From Hirudo medicinalis (Eukaryota > Annelida > Clitellata > Hirudinida > Hirudinidae), in assembly GCA_011800805.1 (NCBI GenBank), contig MPNW01000110.1, positions 78,123 through 88,623 of the forward strand: a stretch of 10,501 nucleotides of DNA, in the 5' to 3' direction. Position numbers and translations under genes: made by a program. Below, piece after piece: positions 1 through 7,583 of the stretch (the stretch's first letter is position 1; each line of letters starts with the position of its first letter). The notes below the pieces were generated by a model that made no database searches, was not told where the DNA came from, and was given only the letters and a program-made list of their open reading frames with translations.

Positions 1-63
1 AGACGAGAAGAGTTAAACCATTTAATGTGTTCTCGCATGTACAACTTCTCAAGTAGGTTTTAT

Positions 64-97
64 TAACCCTAACCCTAACCCTAACCCTAACCCTAAC
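64..97. repeat. Interstitial telomere-type repeat (TAACCC)n
   Basis: Five perfect TAACCC units plus a partial TAAC make a 34-bp tract. It is the complement of the TTAGGG telomere repeat found in vertebrates and most lophotrochozoans. Unique sequence lies on both sides, so it is an interstitial copy and not a chromosome end. It may mark an old break repair or a telomerase-patched junction. Each unit also contains CTAAC, a branch-point-like motif. Confidence 0.9.
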
Positions 98-232
98 GTA
101 GATGAAGATCTTTCATTCTCTGCTGTGGACACAGGCAGTAAGGCCGATCTTTACAATGTTGTAAAGCACTTACAACGTGTTTTGGCAATTGATCCTTTTC
201 AAATCTTGCGAGTCTTCTGCACCAAAGTCTAA
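98..232 (+). other. Possible terminal exon fragment (weak)
   Basis: A 44-codon open stretch follows the telomere-type repeat directly and ends in TAA at 230-232. Its translation starts VDEDLSFSAVDTGSKADLYN and ends in FCTKV; I recognise no domain. The frame stays open through the repeat (as Asn-Pro pairs) back to about position 26, with no ATG. A TAG at 100-102 could act as an acceptor, with the repeated CTAAC motifs as branch points. AATAAA lies at 338-343, about 105 bp after the stop, as expected for a terminal exon. An open run this short can occur by chance in six frames, so this is a candidate only. Confidence 0.18.
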
Positions 233-354
233 GACCAAGAATGAGTTCACTAAGAGCAGCACTTAAATAATTTGGAAGAACAAAACCAAAGAATTAAAGT
301 TTTCCAGAACTTGATCTGCAAGCTGACTTGATCAGTTAATAAAAAATAATTTGG

Positions 355-430
355 AATCCCGTCATTAAAATATTAAAATAATATTAATATTATAATATTA
401 AATATTAATATAATCCCGTCATTAAAATAT
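355..430. repeat. 19-bp direct repeat flanking an AT palindromic core
   Basis: The sequence AATCCCGTCATTAAAATAT occurs exactly at 355-373 and again at 412-430. The 38 bp between the copies is almost pure A/T, with self-complementary AATATTAATATT-type motifs. It could be a duplication around an AT-rich insertion or the footprint of a very small palindromic element. It is too short to assign to a transposon family. Confidence 0.7.
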
Positions 431-711
431 CCATCGTTAACATCTGCTTGATGAGAAGCTAACAAAAATTGATTATTCGCTCAATATTTTGTCTGAGATT
501 TTGCTGTCCATTCATTGATTTTGCACTGAATTATGATTAAATTAATTACATAACTTTTAGACAGGTTCACCTTCTTCCTTCAAAACCTGCTCACATTCTG
601 ATTGAATTTTGCGATTTTTTTTTTAAATATTTAAATTGGTGGTAATAATAAATGGACTGCTACACTGCACTGCACTGCTACAACAACTCCCTTCTACGAC
701 GACCAAAAGCA

Positions 712-787
712 AACAATATGGATTACTACATATCAATGTACTACATAATAATACTACATAACAATATGGATTATTGCATATCAATGT
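712..787. repeat. 28-bp direct repeat, two copies
   Basis: Two 28-bp copies at 712-739 and 760-787, both beginning AACAATATGGATTA and ending CATATCAATGT, differ at two bases. The 20-bp spacer contains related ACTACATA motifs, so this looks like a decayed local duplication. Apart from these small repeats and a T9G10 homopolymer run (881-899), I see no gene in 233-956. Confidence 0.75.
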
Positions 788-956
788 TATTGTCGGATTC
801 TATCACATAGGAGCTAATAATATTTTTTAAATATCGATAATTAAAACCAATTTATGAAATTATTTTATTGCTATTTACGATTTTTTTTTGGGGGGGGGGT
901 TAGCCACTGTCCACCACTCATTCATCTGCTCATTTATTCCTCGCTTACGTCTCAAT

Positions 957-1072
957 CATCCACCCATTCACCCAGCCATTCATCCACCCCATCACTCACC
1001 CGTCCACCCATCCACCCACCCATCCGTCCACCCATCCATCCGTCCATCCATCCATCCACCCATCCGTCCACA
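957..1072. repeat. Degenerate (CCAT/CCAC/CCGT)n tetranucleotide array
   Basis: About 116 bp of TCCA-type tetranucleotides, with CCAT, CCAC and CCGT variants, end 14 bp before the splice donor of the EF-hand exon (read on the minus strand as GGAT/GGTGGAC units). The open frames seen here on both strands, rich in His/Pro/Ile or in Gly/Trp/Met/Asp, are repeat artefacts. The array lies just inside the intron downstream of that exon. Confidence 0.85.
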
Positions 1073-1086
1073 AAGACGAAACCCAC

Positions 1087-1230
1087 CATCGGTATCGACC
1101 TTGGTCATCATCTGCTGGATTTGTTCTTCCGATGGCTGAAGCCTCAAAGACTCCATGACAGTTTTCAGTTCCTGGCTCGTTATTCGACCATCGTGATCTC
1201 TGTCGAACAGCTCAAATGCCTCTCTATACT
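1087..1230 (-). CDS. Calmodulin-like EF-hand protein, one internal exon
   Basis: This 144-nt internal exon on the minus strand encodes about 48 residues. It begins (E)[18 protein letters not shown] and ends in MMTKVDTDG. The first EF-hand is complete: an entering helix, then a 12-residue loop [12 protein letters not shown] with Asp at 1, 3 and 5, Gly at 6, Ile at 8 and Glu at 12, then the exiting helix. The second loop is cut by the intron after DTDG. The acceptor is a pyrimidine-rich run ending TTTCAG, and the donor is G|GTGGGT; both junctions are phase 1. From memory, vertebrate calmodulin genes have an internal exon of the same length and phase here, so the exon looks ancestral. The sequence ([16 protein letters not shown]) departs from true calmodulin, so a calmodulin-like Ca2+ sensor is more likely. 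I found no flanking exons in the window. Confidence 0.85.
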
Positions 1231-1278
1231 CTGAAATCGATAGAAGAGAAAGGTCATGGCCGGCGTGAAGGTTCGCAA

Positions 1279-1440
1279 ATATTAATATCAATGAGGTGAC
1301 CCTCATGTGTGAATGTGCATGGATGATTAATATTAATGAGGTGAACATGCATTAATATTAATGAGATGAACGCTAATGAGGTAAACATGTATTAATATTA
1401 ATGAGGCGACGACGTATTAATATTAATGAGGTGAATACAT
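1279..1440. repeat. Degenerate tandem repeat with ATTAATATTAATGAGGTGA core
   Basis: Five to six irregular copies of a core close to ATTAATATTAATGAGGTGAA recur at about 1281, 1326, 1351, 1391 and 1415, with spacing of roughly 25-45 bp. The copies diverge (GAGATGA, GAGGCGA, ATCAATGAGGTGA), which suggests an old array. It lies upstream of the EF-hand exon on that gene's strand and so is probably intronic. Between copies one and two is a short sequence that matches the 25-bp minisatellite downstream. Confidence 0.75.
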
Positions 1441-1665
1441 ATTAAATTGGCATCTGCCGCCATCATCAGCCAATAAGAGCTCAAAACACTTGATCTCCCC
1501 GTGGTTTCGAAGAAAAGCTCCAAAAAGAAATTCATTTCTCGAAGTTCATCAACACAGTGGTTAGGATTTCCGCCTCTTACGGCGTCTTCGTCGTCTTCGT
1601 GTCGCTGGACGCTGGACTTGCTACCAATAACTTCTCGAAAAAACAGGAGATTGCGATGAAACACA

Positions 1666-1980
1666 ATGCATGGATGAATGAATGGTGAATGTGCGTGGAT
1701 GAATGAATGGTGAATGTGCATGGATGAATGATTGGTGAATGTGCATGGATGAATGATTGGTGAATGTGCATGGATGAATGATTGGTGAATGTGCATGGAT
1801 GAATGATTGGTGAATGTGCATGGATGAATGAATGGTGAATGTTCATGGATGAATGAATGGTGAATGTGCATGGATGAATGAATGGTGAATGTGCATGGAT
1901 GAATGATTGGTGAATGTGCATGGATGAATGAATGGTGAATGTGCATGGATGAATGAATGGTGAATGTGCATGGATGAATT
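1666..1980. repeat. 25-bp minisatellite, 12.6 copies
   Basis: Twelve full 25-bp units begin GTGCATGGATGAATG and end GGTGAAT, followed by a 15-bp partial unit. Units 3-6 (1716-1815) are identical and carry GATTGG; units 1, 2, 7-9, 11 and 12 carry GAATGG; unit 10 carries GATTGG. Unit 2 has GTGCGTGG and unit 8 GTTCATGG. Because 25 is not a multiple of three, all three minus-strand frames read open as Ser/His/Ile/Pro-rich peptides. These are not genes. Confidence 0.95.
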
Positions 1981-2318
1981 GTCACATGAAGATGTCTGAT
2001 CAGTTTGCTCGGAGGTGTTATTTGGGTGCATGGACTCATAATAAGAATGCATAGTTGAAATGCATGAATGACTGAAAAATGAATGAAGGACTGGAGAAGA
2101 GTAAGTATAGCTGGAGGGATTGTATAAGAGTGCAGATGGATTGAGAGTCGTTGATTGGTCGGCCGTGTGGATGGTTTTGTTTTAGGGGGCATGAACACCT
2201 GTGGATTAATGTGTTGATCTTTGATTGCGATTAATTTTTAAAGCATGATGCATTGAATGACGAAATAGGTGGACGAAATAGTTAAGAGTTGGACGCATGA
2301 ATGATTGAGTGAATTGTT
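1981..2318. other. Spacer with no gene recognised
   Basis: Unique sequence between two minisatellites. It contains scattered GAATGA and TGGATG motifs, probably decayed from neighbouring repeats. The open minus-strand frames here are extensions of the repeat frames and show no recognisable domain, start context or splice pattern. Confidence 0.6.
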
Positions 2319-2470
2319 GATGTTGGCAACAAATGTCGATGTTGGCAACAAATGTTGATGTTGGCAACAAATGTTGATGTTGGCAACAAATGATGATGTT
2401 GGCAACAAATGTTGATGTTGGCAACAAATGATGATGGTGGCAACAAATGTTGATGTTGGCAACAAATGTT
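2319..2470. repeat. 19-bp minisatellite, exactly 8 copies
   Basis: Eight head-to-tail 19-bp units with consensus GATGTTGGCAACAAATGTT fill 152 bp exactly. Variation is almost confined to the last two bases (TC, TT, TT, AT, TT, AT, TT, TT), plus GATGGTGG in unit 7. The high identity implies recent expansion. The period is not a multiple of three, so the minus-strand frames (Leu-Pro-Thr-Ser-Thr-Phe-Val-Ala type) are repeat artefacts. Confidence 0.95.
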
Positions 2471-2599
2471 GAATTTTATTATCAAATGTCTGAGCTGAGC
2501 CAACGGGAATGGATTAAGAACATCACGTGACCGCCTCTCATTAACGGGAACCATAGGTGTGTCTAAATTGGAAGCACTATGAGTTAAGAAAAAAGTGTG

Positions 2600-2682
2600 A
2601 TGGACGGATAGATGGATAGGTGGATGGGTGGATGGATATGTGGATGGATAGGTGGGTGGATGGATGGATGGATGGATGGATG
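2600..2682. repeat. (GGAT)n tetranucleotide array
   Basis: About 83 bp of GGAT units with GGAC, AGAT, GGTG and ATGT variants; the last part (2656-2682) is nearly pure GGAT. It is the same class as the complementary CCAT array at 957-1072, but here the G-rich strand is the plus strand. Confidence 0.9.
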
Positions 2683-2758
2683 AAAGGAGGTATGAAAGCT
2701 TTCAAAACAAACCTGATTCCAGTGACGGATCTATTGTTGTCATGTCCCTGTTTTCCTG

Positions 2759-2833
2759 GATGATAATGATATTGATGATGATGATGGTGATGATGATGAT
2801 GGTGATGATGATGGTGGTGATGATGGCGGCGAT
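2759..2833. repeat. (GAT)n-type trinucleotide array
   Basis: GAT/GGT/GAC triplets, interrupted by GATATT and ending in GGCGGCGAT. The open frame across it (Met-rich) has no plausible coding context. Confidence 0.85.
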
Positions 2834-2867
2834 ATTGTGGAGTTATTTAAATAAAATGAAAAGTTAA

Positions 2868-3452
2868 GATATAAACATCAATAATGATGACAATTTTTCT
2901 TATAACATCGTATTCATCTCAATCATCCTCATCCCTTTCCCAGTAAGGCCATGATCGCGTGATAAGACTCACCTCTTCTTGAAATTAATGAGTGATAAAT
3001 GAAGAGCAGCTCTTCGAAGTTCGCTCCGTGCTTAAATCTCCGCTGACGAAGAAACAAGCAAATATCCGAATACCGAATATCCGGATACCAAATATCCGGT
3101 AGTATAAACTCTTCCTCCAAGGAATATATTCAAAGAGAATTTCGTAGCTGGAAAGCCGACAATTTCTCGTTTTCTGCTGCGGATAGATAAGCCACACAAC
3201 GGAATTTATTCAAATGTTCAGACAAAAACTGCCCTCCTCGAGCATCCCCGAGCCAAGTCTTGCTGATTCCATCGATGTTGTAACAAAAGTATTTTTGATT
3301 ATTATTACGACTGCAGATATTAATGCAAATATTGTTCTTATAGTAATAAATAAATACCAATGTCAAAGTAAATATGAGTGTTATTATTACTTATTTATTA
3401 TTATGACAATTGTATATCGTCAGAAAATCTTAATTAATGTCAACTTTTTGTT
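2868..3452. repeat. Mostly unique AT-rich spacer with a 15-bp repeat
   Basis: No gene is recognised. The only internal structure noted is a 15-bp repeat at 3061-3103, with AATATCCG starting at 3061, 3076 and 3091 and each copy followed by a variable seven bases (AATACCG, GATACCA, GTAGTAT). Open frames on both strands here are short and low in complexity. Confidence 0.55.
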
Positions 3453-3671
3453 TGTAGTCGTTGATGTCACTCCTCCTCACATGAGCTCTTCACGCGAGTT
3501 GTTGACGAAAGACTCGGAGGGACCTAAGCAAGAAGGCATCGACCGAGGGAGGCTGGACCGACCAACCAACGGAGATGCGCTATACGGCGCCATACGAACA
3601 AGAGACAGACATGCGCTGGATAGCGCATCTTGCGATATTCAGGGGCGCACCCGAGAGGATGAATTATCTGC
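3453..3671 (+). other. GC-richer open segment with nested inverted repeats; possible exon
   Basis: A GC-richer stretch follows a pyrimidine-rich run ending TTTGTAG, which is acceptor-like. Frame 1 is open through it and the translation is hydrophilic (SSSRELLTKDSEGPKQEG and onward), with no domain I recognise. The other two plus frames contain stops. The same frame continues into the next array as a Met/Lys/Leu repeat that looks unnatural, so either the exon ends first or the segment is not coding. It contains AGATGCGCTAT at 3573-3583 and its exact reverse complement at 3620-3630. A tight hairpin, ATGCGCT-GGAT-AGCGCAT, lies at 3611-3628. Confidence 0.25.
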
Positions 3672-3689
3672 GTGGAAAACAAGGACGAT

Positions 3690-3905
3690 GATGACGATGA
3701 AGATGGTACTGAGGATGATGACGATGAAGACGCCGTTGAAAATGATGAGGATGAAGACGCTGTTGAAAATGATGAGGATGAAGACGCTGTTGAAAATGAT
3801 GACGATGAAGACGCTGTTGAAAATGATGACGATGAAGACGCCGTTGAAAATGATGAGGATGAAGATGCTACTGAAGATGATGACGATGTTAGTGATTATG
3901 ATAGC
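3690..3905 (+). repeat. 27-bp tandem array reading as acidic (D[E/D]DEDAVEN)n
   Basis: Eight 27-bp units: five clean (3717-3851) and three degenerate at the ends. In one frame each clean unit reads Asp-Glu/Asp-Asp-Glu-Asp-Ala-Val-Glu-Asn. The flanking open run is about 86 codons, from 3663 to TGA at 3930, with no ATG. Among the five clean units the only differences are GAC/GAG in codon 2 and GCC/GCT in codon 6, both third-position changes in this frame. That agrees with coding, but two variable sites are weak evidence. There is no initiating ATG and upstream stops close the frame, so it would need splicing. Confidence 0.75.
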
Positions 3906-3930
3906 CATGATGAAGATGATTTTTTGCGAT

Positions 3931-4953
3931 GATGATAACAAGAAGGACTTCAAAACAGCTTCCTTCACAATGATGTGATAATGGTAAAGAAAGTGATTCT
4001 GTCATGCCGTATTTTCATGCTGTCAAATAGAGGGTCGATTAACCCTATCCACTCGAATAAAATTGTAAGCAGTATATTTAGTAATTTTTTAATAAATATA
4101 AAATAATATCATCATGAATATAATTATAAATGTATAATAATATGATTGAGGTCAATATTGAGTAAAGAAAATCAATTACAAGTTCTATGTGGAAAGACTT
4201 TAGAATGAAGAGTAATGAGATCCTGTGGTCGTCAAATTTCAAATTCGCTCGCCAGGGTCATTAATTTATATTTCAATCGCTTGGTGGCGAAATAGATTTT
4301 TAGCAACTTCTTGATTTTATTTATTAAATGTTAATTTATTTAATATTAATCTTAATTATCTTAAACATTCATGACTTTAATGCGGCCATGTTTTAATAAT
4401 CAGAATCTTACTCTCAACATTAGTGGGTTGCGTAATCATTATTACGTATTTGTTTCTAATTTTTTGATAATATTTAATAATATAGGATGATGTCATCACA
4501 GTTAATAACAACAATATTAACTTATTAAATACTAATATTATTAATTTATATATTATAATATATATTATATTATATTATTAATCATTATTAACGATGATAT
4601 AATTGTTGCCGACAACAACAATTACAGGATTTATTTATTAAAATGACACATATATTCTTTATTTATTATTGTTATTAATATAATTTATTAATATATATTA
4701 ATATATTTATTAATATAATATAATATTAATATAATATAATATATTTATTAATATAATATAAGCATAATAATTAGCATAATTATTAAATTAAACTCCATTT
4801 AACGTGAACGACCTTTGAACTGTTTGACATCAGAAGGTCAGGGACATGAAATGTCCAATATCCATGAAATGTTCAGGAAAGTTCATCACTTTTCAATTTG
4901 ATGTTTGTTCCTCGAGGGAATGTTCAACTGATGCGCTGTCACCAATGCAATCG
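3931..4953. other. AT-rich region without a recognisable gene
   Basis: About 1 kb of strongly AT-rich sequence with many TTAATA/TATTAA stretches; 4500-4780 is almost entirely A/T and locally palindromic. Two small inverted repeats lie near the right end: GACCTT at 4810-4815 with AAGGTC at 4834-4839, and GGACAT-GAA-ATGTCC at 4842-4856. Nothing here looks coding. Confidence 0.7.
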
Positions 4954-5076
4954 TCCTCCTCCTCTTCCTCCTCCTCTTCCTCCTCCTCTTCCTCCTCCTC
5001 CTCCTCCTCCTCTCCCTCTTCNCCGCTATCACCATCATCATCATCCTCCTCCTCTTCCTCCTCCTCCTCCTCCTCT
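4954..5076. repeat. (TCC/TTCC)n polypyrimidine microsatellite, contains an N
   Basis: Two nearly pure pyrimidine blocks of TCC and TCT triplets (4954-5023 and 5044-5076) are separated by CCGCTATCACCATCATCATCA. One unresolved base lies at 5022. The open frames (poly-Ser or Pro-Leu on plus, Arg-rich on minus) are caused by the repeat. A long purine/pyrimidine tract about 0.5 kb before the GPCR start could be a structural or GAGA-type element of its promoter; that is inference. Confidence 0.9.
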
Positions 5077-5080
5077 CATA

Positions 5081-5162
5081 ATCACGTGATCGGGAAATGC
5101 ATGGAATCACCAACACAGAGGCCAATCGCTTGGGCCCAGACGGATAAAAGCCGCTATCTGAG
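5081..5162 (+). promoter_or_regulatory. Possible promoter or 5' exon of the GPCR gene
   Basis: The perfect palindrome ATCACGTGAT (5081-5090) contains a CACGTG E-box. A GATAAAAG at 5143-5150 resembles a TATA box. At 5161-5165 the sequence AG|GTAAT is a good splice donor, giving a possible intron to an acceptor at 5546-5547 (CTGCAG) or 5557-5558 (CCTACAG), just before the GPCR ATG. It could be a promoter or a non-coding first exon ending at 5162, and the two readings partly exclude each other. The 395 bp between 5163 and the acceptor is AT-rich, with nothing else visible. Confidence 0.25.
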
Positions 5163-5578
5163 GTAATTTTTAAAATAATTTATTATTTAATATTATTATA
5201 ATTATTTGCAGCATTTCTTTTCAGAATTAAATGCATAATGATTTATTATTTATCACAAAATAATTTATTTCGATAATTCAAAATCACAGCTTATTAAAGC
5301 AAGAGAGTTTTGCCAACTTATGTGAATATATGAGATAGTTATCTACTATTTCAGAAATATAACTCATAATCTTGAAAGATTTTTGTAGGGAGACATGTTC
5401 TAAGCAGCATTTGAACTAATCGTGGGAAATATTAATGAACCCATTAAATATTCCATTACGTCGGTGCTGATGGTGTTGTACATCACCTGCACGACACGAT
5501 TCCTCTGTAAACAAGCAATTGTCAAAACTTCATCTCACTTCCTGCAGTTTTCCTACAGTTGGCAACATCGCAGTCAAG

Positions 5579-5965
5579 ATGACCTCAAATCGGAGCTCAC
5601 TTCCGATCGACGACCTTGAACTAACGAGATTTGTGGTTCAAAAGGTCATGACCCCGCCCCTTGCAGCTTTCGGTCTGGCTGGTAACGTTCTAAACATAGC
5701 CGTTCTGACTCGGCCATGCATGAAGTCGTCGTCGACCAACTGCTACCTTACCGCTCTGGCTATTTACGACATGCTCTACTTACTCTTGGTACTCCTCATG
5801 AGTCTGAGCCACTACCAGGGCGTGGCCTGCTGGGATTTCTATTTTAGGGCAAAACACAAGATCCTCCGGCCAATGACAGATATAAGCAGCAATACTGGGG
5901 TCTGGCTGACCTTGACATTTACCGTTGAAAGGTACATCGGAGTCTGTCATCCAATCAGAGGAAAG
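5579..5965 (+). CDS. Class A GPCR, FMRFamide-receptor-like, exon with TM1-TM3
   Basis: This exon encodes residues 1-129 of a seven-transmembrane neuropeptide receptor of the cell surface. The ATG at 5579 has A at -3 and is the first in-frame ATG. The short N-terminus has one N-glycosylation sequon (Asn4-Arg-Ser). TM1 carries the conserved Gly-Asn (N1.50 at 36), TM2 the conserved Asp (D2.50 at 64, in LTALAIYDMLYLL), and TM3 ends with Glu-Arg-Tyr (117-119), a normal variant of DRY. SVWLTL-type residues before ERY and the following VCHPIRGK are typical of FMRFamide-receptor-like GPCRs. The residue 25 before R3.50 is His93 and not the usual disulfide Cys; the nearest is Cys84. The exon ends AAG|GTCTGT in phase 0; reading on gives a stop at once. 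The donor is a little weak. The ligand cannot be named from this sequence. Confidence 0.88.
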
Positions 5966-6072
5966 GTCTGTTAACCTGTTGCAGTGATATTGAATATTAT
6001 TTAACATTAAAATCAATCGAAAATATCCTAAGTAAATGCAACAAAATATGAAATATGGACCCCCGGTCACCA

Positions 6073-6190
6073 CCACCGTCGTCGTCGTCGTCTTCGTCGT
6101 CGTCATCGTCATCGTCGTCGTCATCGTCGTCGTTATCATCATCATCATCATCATCATCATCATCGTCATCATCGTCATCATCATCATCTT
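6073..6190. repeat. (GTC/ATC)n trinucleotide array
   Basis: The array starts with CACCACCACC, passes through GTC-rich then mixed GTC/ATC triplets, and ends in a run of ATC. The frames read as Val/Ile on plus and as an Asp run on minus; both are artefacts of the repeat inside the GPCR intron. Confidence 0.92.
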
Positions 6191-6351
6191 TATCAACCTT
6201 GTAATCAGTGCTCTTTGTTCTCCGACAATGCTTGATCCCTGCAGGACTTTTGGCTGTCGAGAGAATGAATTCTTCGGTTGACAAGTTGCATCCATAAAAC
6301 AATCCTTTTCTAATCAATTTGTAAAACATGTTGTTTTACGATCTTCCATGA

Positions 6352-6446
6352 TTTATTATTATTATTATTATTATTAATATTTTATTATTATTAATATAAT
6401 ATTATATTATTATATATATATATTATTATTAATTATTTTATTATTA

Positions 6447-6483
<37 letters not shown>
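6352..6483. repeat. (ATT)n / (TA)n AT-rich microsatellite
   Basis: About 130 bp of ATT triplets interrupted by TTAATA and a short (TA)n core near 6413-6422, ending in a run of ATT up to 6483. It stops sharply at ACGGGCG. Confidence 0.9.
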
Positions 6484-6484
<1 letters not shown>

Positions 6485-6690
6485 GGGCGAAACCCTTCGC
6501 CAAAAAGCAACACAAGCAAACAAAATGAAAGCATAATTCCCAATCAACTTAAGTCAGGTTCCTACGATCCACGTGTCAACATAAAAATCGTCCACGAGAA
6601 TTTTGAAATTAATCACATTTCGAACTCAACTTCACAACAAAGGTGAGAGATTGCTCCATGAATCTACCTGGTTGGAAGGAAACTACAAGG

Positions 6691-6994
6691 TATACAACAT
6701 GCAACGTGTACAGCATACAATGTGTACAACATACAATGTTTACAACATACAATGTGTACAACATACAATGTGTACAACATACAATGTGTACAACATACAA
6801 TGTGTACAGCATACAATGTTTACAACATGCAACGTGTACAACATACAATGTGTACAGCATACAATGTGTACAACATACAATGTGTACAACACACAACATG
6901 TATAACATACAATGTGTGTAACAAACAATGTTTTCAACATACAATGTTTACAACATAAAACGTGTACAACATACAATGTGTACAACATGCACTG
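6691..6994. repeat. 16-bp minisatellite, 19 copies
   Basis: Nineteen 16-bp units with consensus TGTACAACATACAATG fill 304 bp exactly. Common variants are CAGCAT, TTTACAAC, CATGCAACG and, near the right end, TGTGTAACAAACAATG and TTTTCAACATACAATG. Divergence is highest in the last third. The period is not a multiple of three, so all three frames on both strands read as Tyr/Asn/Val/Gln/Cys/Thr or Val/Cys/Tyr peptides; none is a gene. Confidence 0.95.
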
Positions 6995-6999
6995 TGTAC

Positions 7000-7000
<1 letters not shown>

Positions 7001-7038
<38 letters not shown>
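7001..7038. repeat. (AC)19 dinucleotide microsatellite
   Basis: A pure AC run begins inside what would be the 20th unit of the 16-bp minisatellite (6995-7000 is TGTACA). It appears to have grown from that unit's own ACAACA sequence, as did a partly AC-converted unit at 6883-6898. Confidence 0.95.
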
Positions 7039-7040
<2 letters not shown>

Positions 7041-7244
7041 CATCACTGAATAAATAATCAATTCATAAATAGACTTCTTTCATTGCAGTGGTTATGATTT
7101 ATCAAAATATGGTTATAAATATTTTACGAGAATTAATGATTTTTAATCTCATTCAAGAATAACTTGATTTAAAGATCCCACTTTGATTATTACCAGTCAG
7201 CATTATAAATGATGACAAGCACATAACACAACACATACGCACAA

Positions 7245-7272
7245 CACTATCACTATCACTATCACTATCACT
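7245..7272. repeat. (CACTAT)n hexanucleotide repeat
   Basis: Four perfect CACTAT units plus CACT. It is short and sits in otherwise unremarkable intron sequence. Confidence 0.9.
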
Positions 7273-7394
7273 GACAACATGAGGTCGAGATGGGTGTTCA
7301 CTGGGAGGTGGCATCTGCAAAGGATGTTTTCAAAAACTTCAAGAAATCAAAGAACAGGTACAAACGGAAATTTAAATAGAAACATCCACAAACA

Positions 7395-7510
7395 TCGTCA
7401 TCATCACCACAAGATCACCATCATGATCACCAACACTATCATCATCATAATCACCAACACTATCGCTATCATAATCACCACCTGAGTCATCGTTGTCATC
7501 ATCGAGTATT
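7395..7510. repeat. ATC/ACC-rich array with a 24-bp duplication
   Basis: Mixed ATC, ACC and GTC triplets contain two 24-bp copies (7426-7449 and 7450-7473), each beginning ATCACCAACACTATC and ending ATCATA, followed by a partial third. They differ at two bases. The His/Ile/Thr-rich open frame is an artefact. Confidence 0.85.
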
Positions 7511-7583
7511 ACTTTATTTGTCATTGTATGATGTTATCTGTTGATATTGTTTTTCATTATTTGTTGTTGTGTATTATTACTCG

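Noticed and set aside
64..97. True chromosome end
   Set aside because: The telomere-type tract is only 34 bp and has unique sequence on both sides.
1550..1600. tRNA-like stretch (CAGTGGTTAGGATT followed by CCGCCTCTTACGGCG) recalling the D-arm and anticodon region of a tRNA or tRNA-derived SINE
   Set aside because: The anticodon stem does not pair properly, there is no T-arm or GGTTCGA-type box B after it, and no acceptor stem. At most it is a decayed fragment.
1666..1980. CRISPR array
   Set aside because: Units are contiguous with no unique spacers, and the genome is eukaryotic; the same holds for every other array here.
1398..2198. Long minus-strand open frame of 266 codons, rich in Ser/His/Ile/Pro
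   Set aside because: It is created by the 25-bp minisatellite, which is open in all three frames because 25 is not a multiple of three. The flanks have no recognisable domain.
4846..5166. Open frame with ATG and poly-Ser that could be a first coding exon of the GPCR
   Set aside because: Splicing 5162 to 5548 would keep the frame, a one-in-three chance event, but the sequence is mostly a microsatellite and the ATG at 5579 gives a normal short receptor N-terminus. I keep it only as a possible non-coding exon or promoter.
6603..7036. Overlapping plus and minus open frames of about 80-110 codons with Cys/Tyr/Val repeats, superficially like a Cys-rich secreted protein
   Set aside because: They are frames of the 16-bp minisatellite and the AC run. 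All three frames on each strand are open, as expected for a 16-bp period.
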